A DNA stretch of 64,000 nt from assembly GCA_014843695.1 (NCBI GenBank), contig CM026387.1, forward strand, positions 65,995,416-66,059,415, read 5' to 3'. This document shows positions 10,962-24,900 of the stretch, one piece after another; the first letter of the stretch is position 1; each line of letters starts with the position of its first letter. The stretch is from Archivesica marissinica. Its lineage: Eukaryota; Mollusca; Bivalvia; Venerida; Vesicomyidae. The notes beneath the pieces were generated by a model. It was given only the letters and a program-made list of their open reading frames with translations, was not told the origin of the DNA and did no database searches. The position numbers and the translations under genes were made by a program.

Positions 10962-13900
10962 TGGTTTATGATAGTGGTTTATGGTAGTGGTTTATGGTAT
11001 GGTTTATGGTAGTGGTTTATGATAGTGGTTTATGGTAGTGGTTTATGGTAGTGGTTTATGGTATGGTTTATGATAGTGGTTTATGGTAGTGGTTTATGAT
11101 AGTGGTTTATGATAGTGGTTTATGATAGTGGTGTATGGTAGTGGTTTATGATAGTGGTGTATGATAGTGGTTTATGGTAGTGGTTTATGATAGTGGTTTA
11201 TGATAGTGGTTTAAGGTAGTGGTTTATGATAGTGGTTTATGATAGTGGTTTATGGTAGTGGTTTATGGTAGTGGTTTATGATAGTGGTTTATGATAGTGG
11301 TTTATGATAGTGGTTTAAGGTAGTGGTTTATGATAGTGGTTTATGATAGTGGTTTATGATAGTGGTTTATGGTAGTGGTTTATGATAGTGGTTTATGGTA
11401 GTGGTTTATGATAGTGGTTTATGATAGTGGTTTATGGTAGTGGTTTATGGTATGGTTTATGATAGTGGTTTATGGTAGTGGTTTATGGTAGTGGTTTATG
11501 GTAGTGGTTTATGGTATGGTTTATGGTAGTGGTTTATGGTAGTGGTTTATGATAGTGGTTTATGGTAGTGGTTTATGGTGTGGTTTATGGTATGGTTTAT
11601 GGTATGGTTTATGTTATGGTTATTGTATGGTTTATGGTAGTGGTTTATGGTATGGTTTATGGTATGGTTTATGGTAGTGGTTTATGGATATGGTTTATGA
11701 TAGTGGTTTATGGTAGTGGTTTATGATAGTGGTTTATGATAGTGGTTTATGGTATGGTTTATGATAGTGGTTTATGGTATGGTTTATGATAGTGGTTTAT
11801 GGTATGGTTTATGATAGTGGTTTATGGTATGGTTTATGATAGTGGTTTATGGTAGTGGTTTATGATAGTGGTTTATGGTAGTGGTTTATGGTATGGTTTA
11901 TGATAGTGGTTTATGGTAGTGGTTTATGGTATGGTTTATGATAGTGGTTTATGATAGTGGTTTATGATAGTGGTTTATGATAGTGGTTTATGGTAGTGGT
12001 TTATGATAGTGGTTTATGGTAGTGGTTTAAGATAGTGGTTTATGATAGTGATTTATGATAGCGGTTTATGATAGTGGTTTAAGGTAGTGGTTTATGGTAG
12101 TGGTTAAGATAGTGGTTTATGGTAGTGGTTTAAGATAGTGGTTTATGATAGTGGTTTATGATAGTGATTTATGATAGTGTTTATGGTAGTGGTTTATGAT
12201 AGTGGTTTATGGTAGTGGTTTAAGATAGTGGTTTATGATAGTGATTTATGATAGTGGTTTATGATAGTGGTTTATGGTAGTGGTTTATAAAAAAAAAAAA
12301 AAAAAAAAAAATGGTTTATGTAGTGGTTAAGATAGTGGTTTATGATAGTGATTTATGATAGCGGTTTATGATAGTGGTTTAAGGTAGTGGTTTATGGTAG
12401 TGGTTTAAGATAGTGGTTTATGGTAGTGGTTTAAGATAGTGGTTTATGATAGTGGTTTATGATAGTGATTTATGATAGTGGTTTATGGTAGTGGTTTATG
12501 ATAGTGGTTTATGGTAGTGGTTTATGATAGTGGTTTATGATAGTGATTTATGATAGTGGTTTATGATAGTGGTTTATGGTAGTGGTTTATGATAGTGGTT
12601 TATGATAGTGGTTTATGGTAGTGGTTTATGATAGTGGTTTATGATAGTGGTTTATGATAGTGGTTTATGGTAGTGGTTTATGATAGTGGTTTATGATAGT
12701 GGTTTATGGTAGTGGTTTATGATGTGGTTTATGGTATGGTTTATGGTATGGTTTATGATAGTGGTTTATGATAGTGGTTTATGGTAGTGGTTTATGGTAT
12801 GGTTTATGGTAGTGGTTTATGGTAGTGGTTTATGGTATGGTTTATGATAGTGGTTTATGGTAGTGGTTTATGATAGTGGTTTATGATAGTGGTTAGTATG
12901 GTTTATGATAGTGGTTTATGGTATGGTTTATGATAGTGGTTTATGGTATGGTTATGGTAGTGGTTTATGATAGTGGTTTATGATAGTGGTTTATGGTATG
13001 GTTTATGATAGTGGTTTATGGTAGTGGTTTATGGTATGGTTTATGATAGTGGTTTATGGTAGTGGTTTATGATAGTGGTTTATGATAGTGGTTTATGATA
13101 GTGGTTTATGATAGTGGTTTATGATAGTGGTTTATGATAGGGTTATGATAGTGGTTTATGATAGGGTTTATGATAGGGTTTATGTAGTGGTTATGATAGT
13201 GGTTTATGATAGTGGTTTATGATAGTGGTTTATGGTAGTGGTTTAAGATAGTGGTTTATGGTAGTGGTTTAAGATAGTGGTTTATGATAGTGATTTATGG
13301 TAGTGGTTTATGATAGTGGTTTATGGTAGTGGTTTAAGATAGTGGTTTATGATAGTGATTTATGATAGTGGTTTATGGTAGTGGTTTAAGATAGTGGTTT
13401 ATGATAGTGATTTATGATAGCGGTTTATGATAGTGGTTTAAGGTAGTGGTTTATGGTAGTGGTTTAAGATAGTGGTTTATGGTAGTGGTTTAAGATAGTG
13501 GTTTATGATAGTGGTTTATGATAGTGATTTATGATAGTGGTTTATGGTAGTGGTTTATGATAGTGGTTTATGGTAGTGGTTTATGATAGTGGTTTATGAT
13601 AGTGATTTATGATAGTGGTTTATGATAGTGGTTTATGGTAGTGGTTTATGATAGTGGTTTATGATAGTGATTTATGATAGTGGTTTATGATAGTGGTTTA
13701 TGATAGTGGTTTATGGTATGGTTTATGATAGTGGTTTATGGTATTGTTTATGATAGTGGTTTATGGTAGTGGTTTATGATTGTGGTTTATGGTAGTGGTT
13801 TATGGTATGGTTTATGATAGTGGTTTATGGTAGTGGTTTATGGTATGGTTTATGATAGTGGTTTATGGTAGTGGTTTATGGTAGTGGTTTATGGTATGGT

Positions 13901-15361
13901 TTATGTTATGGTTTATGATAGTGGTTTATGGTAGTTGTTTATGGTATGGTTTATGGTAGTGGTTTATGATAGTGGTTTATGATAGTGGTTTATGATAGTG
14001 GTTTATGGTATGGTTTATGGTAGTGGTTTATGATAGTGGTTTATGATAGTGATTTATGATAGTGGTTTATGATAGTGATTTATGATAGTGGTTTATGGTA
14101 GTGGTTTATGATAGTGGTTTATGGTAGTGGTTTATGATAGTGGTTTATGATAGTGATTTATGATAGTGGTTTATGATAGTGGTTTATGGTAGTGGTTTAT
14201 GATAGTGGTTTATGATAGTGGTTATGATAGTGTTTAGATAGTGGTTTATGGTATGGTTTATGGTAGTGGTTTATGATGGTTTATGATAGTGGTTTATGTA
14301 TGGTTTATGATAGTGGTTTATGGTATGGTTTATGATAGTGGTTTATGGTAGTGGTTTATGGTATGGTTTATGATAGTGGTTTATGGTATGGTTTATGATA
14401 GTGGTTATGGTAGTGGTTTATGATAGTGGTTTATGATAGTGGTTTATGGTATGGTGATAGTGGTTTATGGTATGGTTTATGATAGTGGTTTATGGTATGG
14501 TTTAAGGTAATGGTTTATGATAGTGGTTTATGATAGTGGTTTATGGTAGTGGTTTATGGTATGGTTTATGGTAGTGGTTTATGATAGTGGTTTATGGTAG
14601 TGGTTTATGATAGTGGTTTATGGTAGTGGTTTATGATAGTGGTTTATGATAGTGGTTTATGGTAGTGGTTTATGATAGTGATTTATGATAGTGGTTATGG
14701 TAGTGGTTTATGATAGTGGTTTATGATATGATAGTGGTTTATGATAGTGGTTTATGATAGTGGTTTATGATAGTGGTTTATGATAGTGATTTATGATAGT
14801 GGTTTATGGTAGTGGTTTATGATAGTGGTTTATGGTAGTGGTTTATGATAGTGGTTTAAGATAGTGGTTTATGATAGTGATTTATGATAGTGGTTTATGA
14901 TAGTGGTTTATGATAGTGGTTTATGATAGTGGTTTATGATAGTGATTTATGATAGTGGTTTATGGTAGTGGTTTAAGGTAGTGGTTTATGATAGTGGTTT
15001 ATGATAGTGGTTTATGGTAGTGGTTTAAGATAGTGGTTTATGGTAGTGGTTTAAGATAGTGGTTTATGGTAGTGGTTTAAGATAGTGGTTTATGATAGTG
15101 GTTTATGATAGTGGTTTAAGATAGTGGTTTATGGTAGTGGTTTAAGATAGTGGTTTATGATAGTGATTTATGATAGCAGTTTATGATAGTGGTTTAAGGT
15201 AGTGGTTTATGGTAGTGGTTTATGATAGTGGTTTATGGTAGTGGTTTATGATAGTGGTTTAAGGTAGTGGTTTATGGTAGTGGTTTATGATAGTGATTAT
15301 GATAGTGGTTTATGGTAGTGGTTTATGATAGTGTTTATAGTAGTGGTTTATGATAGCGGTT
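10962..15361. repeat. 13-bp satellite array, 4.4 kb (copy A)
   Basis: Units are mainly GGTTTATGATAGT and GGTTTATGGTAGT, with a 12-base variant GGTTTATGGTAT and rarer GGTTTAAGATAGT and GATTTATGATAGT. Variants occur in blocks, so higher-order repeats are present. Copy B is longer (5334 bases). Confidence 0.96.
12289..12311 (+). repeat. 23-base A run inside the satellite
   Basis: An uninterrupted run of 23 A sits between two satellite units. Copy B has no A run in its array, so this is a recent change, or a sequencing or assembly artefact. Confidence 0.8.
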
Positions 15362-15645
15362 CATTGTGCTATTGTGTAGTTAGTTTTTCAACTCCCAACT
15401 TGTACATTAAAGTTTATTGGATTATGATTTATATGGGTACATACATAGGGTTGCCTTATACATAGCATTTTGCACTGTATATACAGTGAAACCTGTCTTA
15501 GGCAGCCAGCCAAGGGAATCTCAAAGTGTAAAGTTTTATTATTAAAATGTAATATAGAAAATATTAATTATTGATGTATTAAATTGTATAAAGCTATTTT
15601 AGTTGTCATTATAACGGACCCACATAGTCCTATTGCAATTAAGTG
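15362..15645. other. Unique spacer with a MITE M2 left-end remnant
   Basis: Includes CAGTGAAACCTGTCTTAGGC and AGCCAGCCAAGGGAATC near 15485-15525, an M2 left end. Otherwise no feature is seen. The same stretch is at 27261-27544. Confidence 0.5.
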
Positions 15646-15898
15646 GAGCCTCCTTGGTGTAGTGGATACAGTGTCCTCTGTGTAGCCTAGAGGTTGCGAG
15701 TCCGAGTCCTGTTAGAACCATAGTGGTGGTGTCCCTAGGGAAGGCACTTAAATCCACATTCTGTTTTCTCCCTCATCGGACCTCGCTCTCCCTCGTCAAT
15801 CGTGGTGGTGGATTCCATTAGGAATGAGGTCTTGAAACTGATTAAACTAATGTTGTTAAAACTTGTTTCACAATCGAGCTAAAATAAATTTGTATAAA
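15646..15898 (+). mobile_element. tRNA-derived SINE (family C), near full length
   Basis: The tRNA-like head includes TCCTTGGTGTAGTGGATAC and GCGAGTCCGAGTCCTG; the tail is AGCTAAAATAAATTTGTATA. It shares tail and body with 6502-6742, 7527-7684, 44955-45160 and 51520-51665. Confidence 0.75.
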
Positions 15899-15974
15899 TG
15901 AAATTAATTTAACGTGGTAGCAGTACAAGAAATAGGGACCATTGTTTTGTTTGAGCAACCACCTCCTGCACTAT

Positions 15975-16974
15975 NNNNNNNNNNNNNNNNNNNNNNNNNN
16001 NNNNNNNNNNNNNNNNNNNNNNNNNNNNNNNNNNNNNNNNNNNNNNNNNNNNNNNNNNNNNNNNNNNNNNNNNNNNNNNNNNNNNNNNNNNNNNNNNNNN
16101 NNNNNNNNNNNNNNNNNNNNNNNNNNNNNNNNNNNNNNNNNNNNNNNNNNNNNNNNNNNNNNNNNNNNNNNNNNNNNNNNNNNNNNNNNNNNNNNNNNNN
16201 NNNNNNNNNNNNNNNNNNNNNNNNNNNNNNNNNNNNNNNNNNNNNNNNNNNNNNNNNNNNNNNNNNNNNNNNNNNNNNNNNNNNNNNNNNNNNNNNNNNN
16301 NNNNNNNNNNNNNNNNNNNNNNNNNNNNNNNNNNNNNNNNNNNNNNNNNNNNNNNNNNNNNNNNNNNNNNNNNNNNNNNNNNNNNNNNNNNNNNNNNNNN
16401 NNNNNNNNNNNNNNNNNNNNNNNNNNNNNNNNNNNNNNNNNNNNNNNNNNNNNNNNNNNNNNNNNNNNNNNNNNNNNNNNNNNNNNNNNNNNNNNNNNNN
16501 NNNNNNNNNNNNNNNNNNNNNNNNNNNNNNNNNNNNNNNNNNNNNNNNNNNNNNNNNNNNNNNNNNNNNNNNNNNNNNNNNNNNNNNNNNNNNNNNNNNN
16601 NNNNNNNNNNNNNNNNNNNNNNNNNNNNNNNNNNNNNNNNNNNNNNNNNNNNNNNNNNNNNNNNNNNNNNNNNNNNNNNNNNNNNNNNNNNNNNNNNNNN
16701 NNNNNNNNNNNNNNNNNNNNNNNNNNNNNNNNNNNNNNNNNNNNNNNNNNNNNNNNNNNNNNNNNNNNNNNNNNNNNNNNNNNNNNNNNNNNNNNNNNNN
16801 NNNNNNNNNNNNNNNNNNNNNNNNNNNNNNNNNNNNNNNNNNNNNNNNNNNNNNNNNNNNNNNNNNNNNNNNNNNNNNNNNNNNNNNNNNNNNNNNNNNN
16901 NNNNNNNNNNNNNNNNNNNNNNNNNNNNNNNNNNNNNNNNNNNNNNNNNNNNNNNNNNNNNNNNNNNNNNNNNN
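15975..16974. other. Assembly gap of exactly 1000 N
   Basis: All bases are N. The flanks are the right edge of duplicated block A and the left edge of block B. Any apparent frame across it is meaningless. Confidence 1.
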
Positions 16975-16999
16975 GGGATGTTCACTGATTGTTCCGCGA

Positions 17000-17332
17000 G
17001 TAGATACAGCTGAACGATGGATAGCTCGTTGATCTAATGCAGGTTCTCACGGCTAGTAGATACAGCTGAACGATGGATAGCTTGTTGATCTAATGCTGGT
17101 TCTCACGGCTAGTAGATACAGCTGAACGATGGATAGCTCGTTGATCTAATGCAGGTTCTCACGGCTAGTAGATACAGCTGAACGATGGATAGCTCGTTGA
17201 TCTAATGCAGGTTCTCACGGCTAGTAGATACAGCTGAACGATGGATAGCTTGTTGAACTAATGCAGGTTCTCACGGCTAGTAGATACAGCTGAACGATGG
17301 ATAGCTCGTTGATCTAATGCAGGTTCTCACGG
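17000..17332. repeat. 56-bp minisatellite, 6 units (copy B)
   Basis: Counterpart of 6034-6366, with small differences such as TTGTTGATC in place of CTCGTTGATC and ATGCTGG in place of ATGCAGG in single units. Confidence 0.95.
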
Positions 17333-17386
17333 CAATCCTGGATATCTTTAGAGGACAATTCTAGTGCCAAAGAATGCCTTGTATTC

Positions 17387-17923
17387 ATGTTTGTTTATTT
17401 TGTGGTTTATAAGTCACACCAACAGCTTAGGTGATATGTTGGATATGTTGACTCTCAAGTTATTATTAGTTTATACAAATTTATTTTAGCTCGATTGCGA
17501 AACAAGTTCTTTCAACTTATATTAATCACTCTCGAGACCTCATTCCTGATGGAATTCCATCGCCATGAGGGAGAGACAAGAGGCAACGTGGAATTTAAAT
17601 GCCTTGCCTAAGGGCACAATCATAACAGCTCCAGCGGGGGCTCGAACTCCAGACCTTTTCGCACCTGAAGCGATCGCGCATCCACTGCACTATCATGACT
17701 TCCACAATGTTATTATTGGTGCATGAAGACCCTGGGTCGAGCAGAATTTCAGGCACAAACAGGCACCCGGGTAGAACCACCTACCTACCATACATGTAAG
17801 CCAGCTATATAGCTTCCCTACATGGACAATTACGATACCCCAGGACCCAGTGGGATTCAAACCGGCAGCGGTAAGGGGCAAGTGATTTGAAGTCAATGAT
17901 CGTAACAACTCAGCCACTGTATT
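17387..17923 (-). mobile_element. SINE family B interrupted by SINE family C (copy B)
   Basis: Counterpart of 6421-6957. The inner family C element spans about 17468-17708 with the same GTTATTATT target duplication. Confidence 0.75.
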
Positions 17924-18007
17924 GAATTGTTGAATGCCTGACAGCTAGCTCCTTTAAATGTTATGTTGTAATATACTATTTATTCTTTATATTATATATG
18001 GTATTAA

Positions 18008-18246
18008 CCCATTTGATTCTGAATACCGTTCAAACAATATTTGCAAAGAACATAGAGCCAGATCAGCCCCCATGGAACGTTCCGTCTGATCAGGCTCTAT
18101 GCTGTTTGCTATTCAGATGATCTTGCTAAGACACTTGGCTATGTAGCAAACAACATAGATCCTGATCAGCATGCAGCGTCACGCTTCGGCTGATCTGGAT
18201 CTATATTGTTTGCAAAAAACATTAAATGTATCCAGAATGAAATGGG
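18008..18246. mobile_element. MITE M1, TTAA-flanked (copy B)
   Basis: Counterpart of 7042-7280, with TTAA at 18004-18007 and 18247-18250. Confidence 0.85.
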
Positions 18247-18492
18247 TTAATAGTTAACTGTTGTGAGAAATGATATATTGTTCATATTACGTGTATATAT
18301 CGGTATTATTAATTAGATTATCTCTTGTGTCGCTACAAATGGGCTGCATCCATTATATGCTTCTATTATTGAATTGAAAAAATTGAAATTAAATGCGAAA
18401 ATGTCGAGAGGAAGGTAACTTCAAACCAGTCTGTGGGTGAGCAGATTTCAAAGATTATACATCAAATCTGATTAAATTATTATTAAGAAATA

Positions 18493-18650
18493 GTTTATAC
18501 AAATTTATTTTAGCTTGATTGCGAAACAAGTTCTTACAACTTATATTAATCACTCTCGAGACCTCATTCCTGATGGAATCTATCGCCACGAGGGAGAGTG
18601 AAGAGGCAACGTGGAATTTAAATGCCTTGCCTAAGGACACAATCGTAAGG
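18493..18650 (-). mobile_element. SINE family C with 15-bp target duplication (copy B)
   Basis: Counterpart of 7527-7684, with the same flanking TATTATTAAGAAATA. Confidence 0.83.
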
Positions 18651-19073
18651 TATTATTAAGAAATATGGCACTACCATCAATTTTTTTACTTACCAACACA
18701 TCCCATCCTCAACCCTCAAAGAGATGTTGCTGATACAAGAGGGGAAAGTCATATTCCTGTTCCAACGGGGTCTCACAAATTCCCAATAAAAAGTTGCTAT
18801 CATACAAAATGTATTCGTTACAAAACCAGAATTAATCAATGAAATCCATCCTTTTTAACCTTTTTAATGTACTTGAACATTGTTGAAAAATATAGCAGCT
18901 TATTTTGACTAGGTTAGTATTTGTTCGTTCGACTCTGTGCCCCCCCCCCCCCAACAATTCCTCATTTTTTTAACAGGAGTATGACTTTAAATTTTAGATA
19001 AAGAAGGAAATTTTGATTCTGTGAATCTGTAAAAAGACCCCACATATGGAAGAAGTTTAATCCTTTGTGCGAG

Positions 19074-19335
19074 TGTGTGTTTTACGTTTATTTATCATCG
19101 CTACAAGTTGCCCATATGAGCGACGCCTGGAGGATAGTGCAATGATACAGACAGAGACCCATTCCAGAGTCTCCTCTGGTTCTTTTACGTGCACGGTGTT
19201 AAGCACCGACACGAGAACTCGGTTTAACGTCCCATCTGAAATATTGTAAATTTTATTAGGGTCAGACCGGGGATCGAACCTGCGATCCCTGGATTACCAG
19301 TCCAGAGAGAACCCTTTCAACACCACAGAGCTCTA
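19074..19335 (-). mobile_element. tRNA-Thr-like SINE family D (copy B)
   Basis: Counterpart of 8108-8369. Confidence 0.8.
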
Positions 19336-20102
19336 AATAGGCTTACACAATGTGTAAATCCAGATGTGCCGCCTCATTTTGATCTGCACTTTTTGCCAGT
19401 AATATTATTATTTTAAGACAAAATTACCTATTTTGATAAATGAACTGGTCCAAATGTAATTTTCTTATTACCGGTAATTTATTGGCTTAAAAATATCATG
19501 CAACAGTTCATGTCGGTTACTTGGTGTTGAATGGTTGGTGAGCTTGTCAATTTGTAATTACCATATTCTTTGTACATATATGTACGATCTCACATCATTT
19601 CATGCCATAGTTTATTTGGAATTTTGCTATTAAGTGATGTTTGTTTGTTTTTGGAGTTTATAAAGTTGCACCAACAGCTTAGGTTATACGGCAACTACAG
19701 CTAATATTGTTTTTATGCCAATAAAGCATCCGGACATCTTAATGGTACTTTTTAATTAACCTTAAACAATGATTTCTCTGCTTCTATTTGACCTAGGCTA
19801 ATGAGTTTGAGGTCACAGAATAATAGAAGAATCTGCCTTATAATCTATATATGGACACAAAATGTTGTTTTTCCAGTAGTAGACTCAACGCATATATTGG
19901 GGCAATTTGACCAGCCTGGTAACAGCACAGGCACTGTAGCAGATAAATAGCCATGTGAGCACAAGTCTGGTAGACCCGACTCAATCATGTACACATGTCG
20001 TGCGTTGTCTTCGTGCCACTTTCGGATAAATCACTTGTCAGTGTTCATATACCTATCATACAAATTCATTCAAAAACTGGCTTAAGAATGAAACCTGTGT
20101 TG

Positions 20103-20314
20103 TATGTATGTTCCATTAATGTCAAACCCCTTGCGGGGACCTAGACATGTTTTCCTGGGCAGGCTTAGCTGACCTAAGTGGTTAACCAGTACTAAGCAAT
20201 GTGTGTGAGGTGCCTTGCTCAATGACACTACATACGTGGCCTGACCGAGTATCGAACCCGGGACCGTTTGATCCGACCAAATCCGACGCTCTACCACTGG
20301 ACCACGGACACCAC
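20103..20314 (-). mobile_element. SINE family A (copy B)
   Basis: Counterpart of 9137-9348. Confidence 0.8.
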
Positions 20315-20719
20315 ACTTAGGTGTTAGTGGTCAGCCAACCTGTATTAAGCAACCAGTTTCCAGATTACCAATATGTTGTTTTATTATACATTTAACCTTT
20401 ATTAAGCAGCCACTTTCTGTGAGTCCCCTGGTTTAAGACAGGTTTTGACTGTATATTAATTTTAACCCATGCCATTTGAAATGTGGGTTATTGTTTTTAG
20501 CTATGTCTCTCTGTAGATAGGATGAATTAAAAATGTGTTGATGAAACGTTGTGGCTATATAGAGGGTTGGGTCTAGACATGTTCAATTTGGGGATAAATT
20601 GGTCACATCCTGCAGTCAGCAAATTCTTGATTCCAATTGACTATACAGTCAAATCTGTCTTAAGCAGCCAGCTAAGGGAATCACAGAAAGTGGCTGCTTA
20701 GCACAGGTGGCTGCTTAAT

Positions 20720-21282
20720 GAATGAATGGTGTTTTACGGCGCATCGACATCTACGGTCATGTAGCACGCATTAAAGTTATGTTTATTGTCGAGTGTATGA
20801 AATAAAATTCTATATAAGTATATGCATTACGTAAAAATTAATACTAAGAAGTTATAAAGACGTAAGATTAATTACATGTAATATATGAATGAATGATTAC
20901 TACAAAGGCATGATTAACAATTGATATCACAGCTTATTATAAATTCCTATTGCCTTGATAAATGATATGATGGACTCTACTCTGATAGAGTCGAAGAGTT
21001 TTTTAATGTTGTCCACATTGTAGTACTGCAACCGGATTGGTTGAAGGTCAACACAGTGTATTAAGATATGCTCCACCGTGTATAGAGTATTGCATGGGAT
21101 ACATTCTGGTGCATCATCTCGTGACAACAGCCATGAATGTGATATTCGAGAATGACCAATCCTGAGACGGGCAAGAATGACTTCTTCTCGACGAATAGGC
21201 CTGTAAATTGGGCACCATTCGCCAAGTGTTGGTTTGACCGAATGAAGTTTGTTAAAAATTTCACCATCCCATTGGGCCTGCC
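20720..21282 (-). mobile_element. Jockey-like LINE 3' fragment (copy B)
   Basis: Counterpart of 9754-10316, with the same open C-terminal frame (CIPCNTLYTVEHILIHC) and the same 58-base flanking direct repeat. Confidence 0.75.
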
Positions 21283-21402
21283 AAGCAGCCAGCTAAGGGA
21301 ATCACAGAAAGTGGCTGCTTAGCACAGGTGGCTGCTTAATAGAGGTTAAATGTATAGTAAAACAACATATTGGGAATCTGAAAATGGCTGCTTACTGCAG
21401 GT

Positions 21403-21863
21403 TGGCTGCTTAATAGAGTTGACCACTAACACAGGTTTGACTGTATAAAAGAGGTGACCACTAACACAGGTTTGACTGTATAATAGAGGTGACCACTAAC
21501 ACAGGTTTGACTGTATAATAGAGGTGCCCACTAACACAGGTTTGACTGTACAATAGAGGTGACCACTAACACAGGTTTGACTGTATAATAGAGGTGACCA
21601 CTAACACAGGTTTGACTGTATAATAGAGGTGACCACTAACACAGGTTTGACTGCATAATAGAGTTGACCACTAACACAGGTTTGACTATAATAGAGTTGA
21701 CCACTAACACAGGTTTGACTGTATAATAGAGTTGACCACTAACACAGGTTTGACTGTATAATAGAGGTGACCACTAACACAGGTTTGACTGTATAATAGA
21801 GTTGACCACTAACACAGGTTTGACTGTATAATAGAGTTGACCACTAACACAGGTTTGACTGTA
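21403..21863. repeat. 35-bp MITE-end minisatellite (copy B)
   Basis: Counterpart of 10437-10897. Unit number and variant order appear the same. Confidence 0.92.
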
Positions 21864-21926
21864 TACCACAGTAGAATCAAGCATTTGTTCTTGTGTCAAA
21901 TACCAGCGCGGGTGTTTACATCTCTC

Positions 21927-24900
21927 TTGGTTTATGATAGTGGTTTATGGTAGTGGTTTATGGTAGTGGTTTATGATAGTGGTTTATGGTAGTGGTTTTG
22001 GTAGTGGTTTATGGTATGGTTTGTGTGGTTTATGGTAGTGGTTTATGATAGTGGTTTATGATAGTGGTTTATGATAGTGGTTTATGGTAGTGGTTTATGG
22101 TAGTGGTTTATGATAGTGGTTTATGATAGTGGTTTATGATAGTGGTTTATGATAGTGGTTTATGGTAGTGGTTTATGATAGTGGTTTATGATAGTGGTTT
22201 ATGTAGTGGTTTATGGTAGTGGTTTATGATAGTGGTTTATGATAGTGGTTTATGATAGTGGTTTAAGGTAGTGGTTTATGATAGTGGTTTATGATAGTGG
22301 TTTATGATAGTGGTTTATGGTAGTGGTTTATGATAGTGGTTTATGGTAGTGGTTTATGGTATGGTTTATGGTAGTGGTTTATGGTAGTGGTTTATGGTAG
22401 TGGTTTATGGTAGTGGTTTATGGTAGTGGTTTATGGTATGGTTTATGGTATGGTTTATGTTATGGTTTATGATAGTGGTTTATGGTAGTGGTTTATGGTA
22501 TGGTTTATGGTATGGTTTATGGTAGTGGTTTATGTTATGGTTTATGATAGTGGTTTATGGTAGTGGTTTATGGTAGTGGTTTATGATAGTGGTTTATGGT
22601 ATGGTTTATGATAGTGGTTTATGGTATGGTTTATGATAGTGGTTTATGGTATGGTTTATGGTAGTGGTTTATGATAGTGGTTTATGATAGTGGTTTATGG
22701 TAGTGGTTTATGATAGTGGTTTATGATAGTGGTTTATGATATGGTTTTGTTTAGTGGTTTATGATAGTGGTTTATGATAGTGGTTTATGATAGTGGTTTA
22801 TGATAGTGGTTTATGGTAGTGGTTTATGATAGTGGTTTATGGTATGGTTTATGATATGGTTTATGATAGTGGTTTATGGTATGGTTTATGGTAGTGGTTT
22901 ATGATAGTGGTTTATGGTATGGTTTATGGTAGTGGTTTATGGTATGGTTTATGATAGTGGTTTATGGTAGTGGTTTATGGTATGGTTTATGATAGTGGTT
23001 TATGGTAGTGGTTTATGATAGTGGTTTATGATAGTGGTTTATGATAGTGGTTTATGGTAGTGGTTTATGATAGTGGTTTATGATAGTGATTTATGATAGT
23101 GGTTTATGATAGTGGTTTATGGTAGTGGTTTAAGATAGTGGTTTATGGTAGTGGTTTAAGATAGTGGTTTATGATAGTGATTTATGGTAGTGGTTTATGA
23201 TAGTGGTTTATGGTAGTGGTTTATGATAGTGGTTTATGGTAGTGGTTTAAGATAGTGGTTTATGATAGTGATTTATGATAGCGGTTTATGATAGCGGTTT
23301 AAGGTAGTGGTTTATGGTAGTGGTTTAAGATAGTGGTTTATGGTAGTGGTTTAAGATAGTGGTTTATGATAGTGATTTATGGTAGTGGTTTATGATAGTG
23401 GTTTATGGTAGTGGTTTAAGATAGTGGTTTATGATAGTGATTTATGATAGTGGTTTATGATAGTGGTTTATGGTAGTGGTTTAAGATAGTGGTTTATGAT
23501 AGTGATTTATGATAGCGGTTTATGATAGTGGTTTAAGGTAGTGGTTTATGGTAGTGGTTTAAGATAGTGGTTTATGGTAGTGGTTTAAGATAGTGGTTTA
23601 TGATAGTGGTTTATGATAGTGATTTATGATAGTGGTTTATGGTAGTGGTTTATGATAGTGGTTTATGGTAGTGGTTTATGATAGTGGTTTATGATAGTGA
23701 TTTATGATAGTGGTTTATGATAGTGGTTTATGGTAGTGGTTTATGATAGTGGTTTATGATAGTGGTTTATGGTAGTGGTTTATGATAGTGGTTTATGATA
23801 GTGGTTTATGATAGTGGTTTATGGTAGTGGTTTATGATAGTGGTTTATGATAGTGGTTTATGGTAGTGGTTTATGATAGTGGTTTATGATAGTGGTTTAA
23901 GGTAGTGGTTTATGATAGTGGTTTATGATAGTGGTTTATGGTAGTGGTTTATGGTAGTGGTTTATGATAGTGGTATGATAGTGGTTTATGATAGTGGTTT
24001 ATGGTAGTGGTTTATGGTAGTGGTTTATGGTAGTGGTTTATGATAGTGGTTTAAGGTAGTGGTTTATGATAGTGGTTTATGGTAGTGGTTTATGGTGTGG
24101 TGTATGATAGTGGTTTATGGTAGTGGTTTATGGTAGTGGTTTATGATAGTGGTTTATGGTAGTGGTTTATGGTAGTGGTTTATGGTATGGTTTATGATAG
24201 TGGTTTATGGTATGGTTTATGATAGTGGTTTATGATAGTGGTTTATGGTAGTGGTTTATGATAGTGGTTTATGGTAGTGGTTTATGGTATGGTTTATGAT
24301 AGTGGTTTATGTTATGGTTTATGATAGTGGTTTATGGTATGGTTTATGGTAGTGGTTTATGTATGGTTTATGATAGTGGTTTATGGTAGTTGTTTATGGT
24401 AGTTTATGATAGTGGTTTATGATAGTGGTTTATGATAGTGGTTTATGATAGTGGTTTATGATAGTGGTTTATGATAGTGATTTATGATAGTGGTTTATGG
24501 TATGGTTTATGGTAGTGATTTATGATAGTGGTTTATGGTATGGTTTATGATAGTGGTTTATGGTATGGTTTATGGTAGTGGTTTATGATAGTGGTTTATG
24601 GTATGGTTTATGGTATGGTTTATGATAGTGGTTTATGGTAGTGGTTTATGGTATGGTTTATGGTAGTGGTTTATGATAGTGGTTTATGGTAGTGGTTTAT
24701 GGTAGTGGTTTATGATAGTGGTTTATGATAGTGGTTTATGATAGTGGTTTATGGTAGTGGTTTATGATAGTGGTTTATGATAGTGATTTATGATAGTGGT
24801 TTATGATAGTGGTTTATGGTAGTGGTTTAAGATAGTGGTTTATGGTAGTGGTTTAAGATAGTGGTTTATGATAGTGATTTATGGTAGTGGTTTATGATAG

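Larger units (their letters stand above)
6009..15974. repeat. Large duplicated block, copy A (9966 bp)
   Basis: From GGGATG at 6009 to CTGCACTAT at 15974, this block is repeated at 16975-27873 in the same order and orientation, with only scattered substitutions (for example 6036 GTACAT versus GTAGAT in copy B, and 6430 TATGTTG versus TATTTTG). The offset is 10966 bases at the left and 11899 at the right; the 933-base difference lies in the 13-bp array. Copy A runs straight into a 1000-N gap and copy B comes straight out of it, which fits allelic contigs placed in series. Confidence 0.93.

Noticed and set aside
15909..17032. Frames crossing the N gaps here, at 32023-33299 and at 62736-63989
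   Set aside because: They consist mainly of N. Only the integrase residues at the right edges of the second and third gaps are real.
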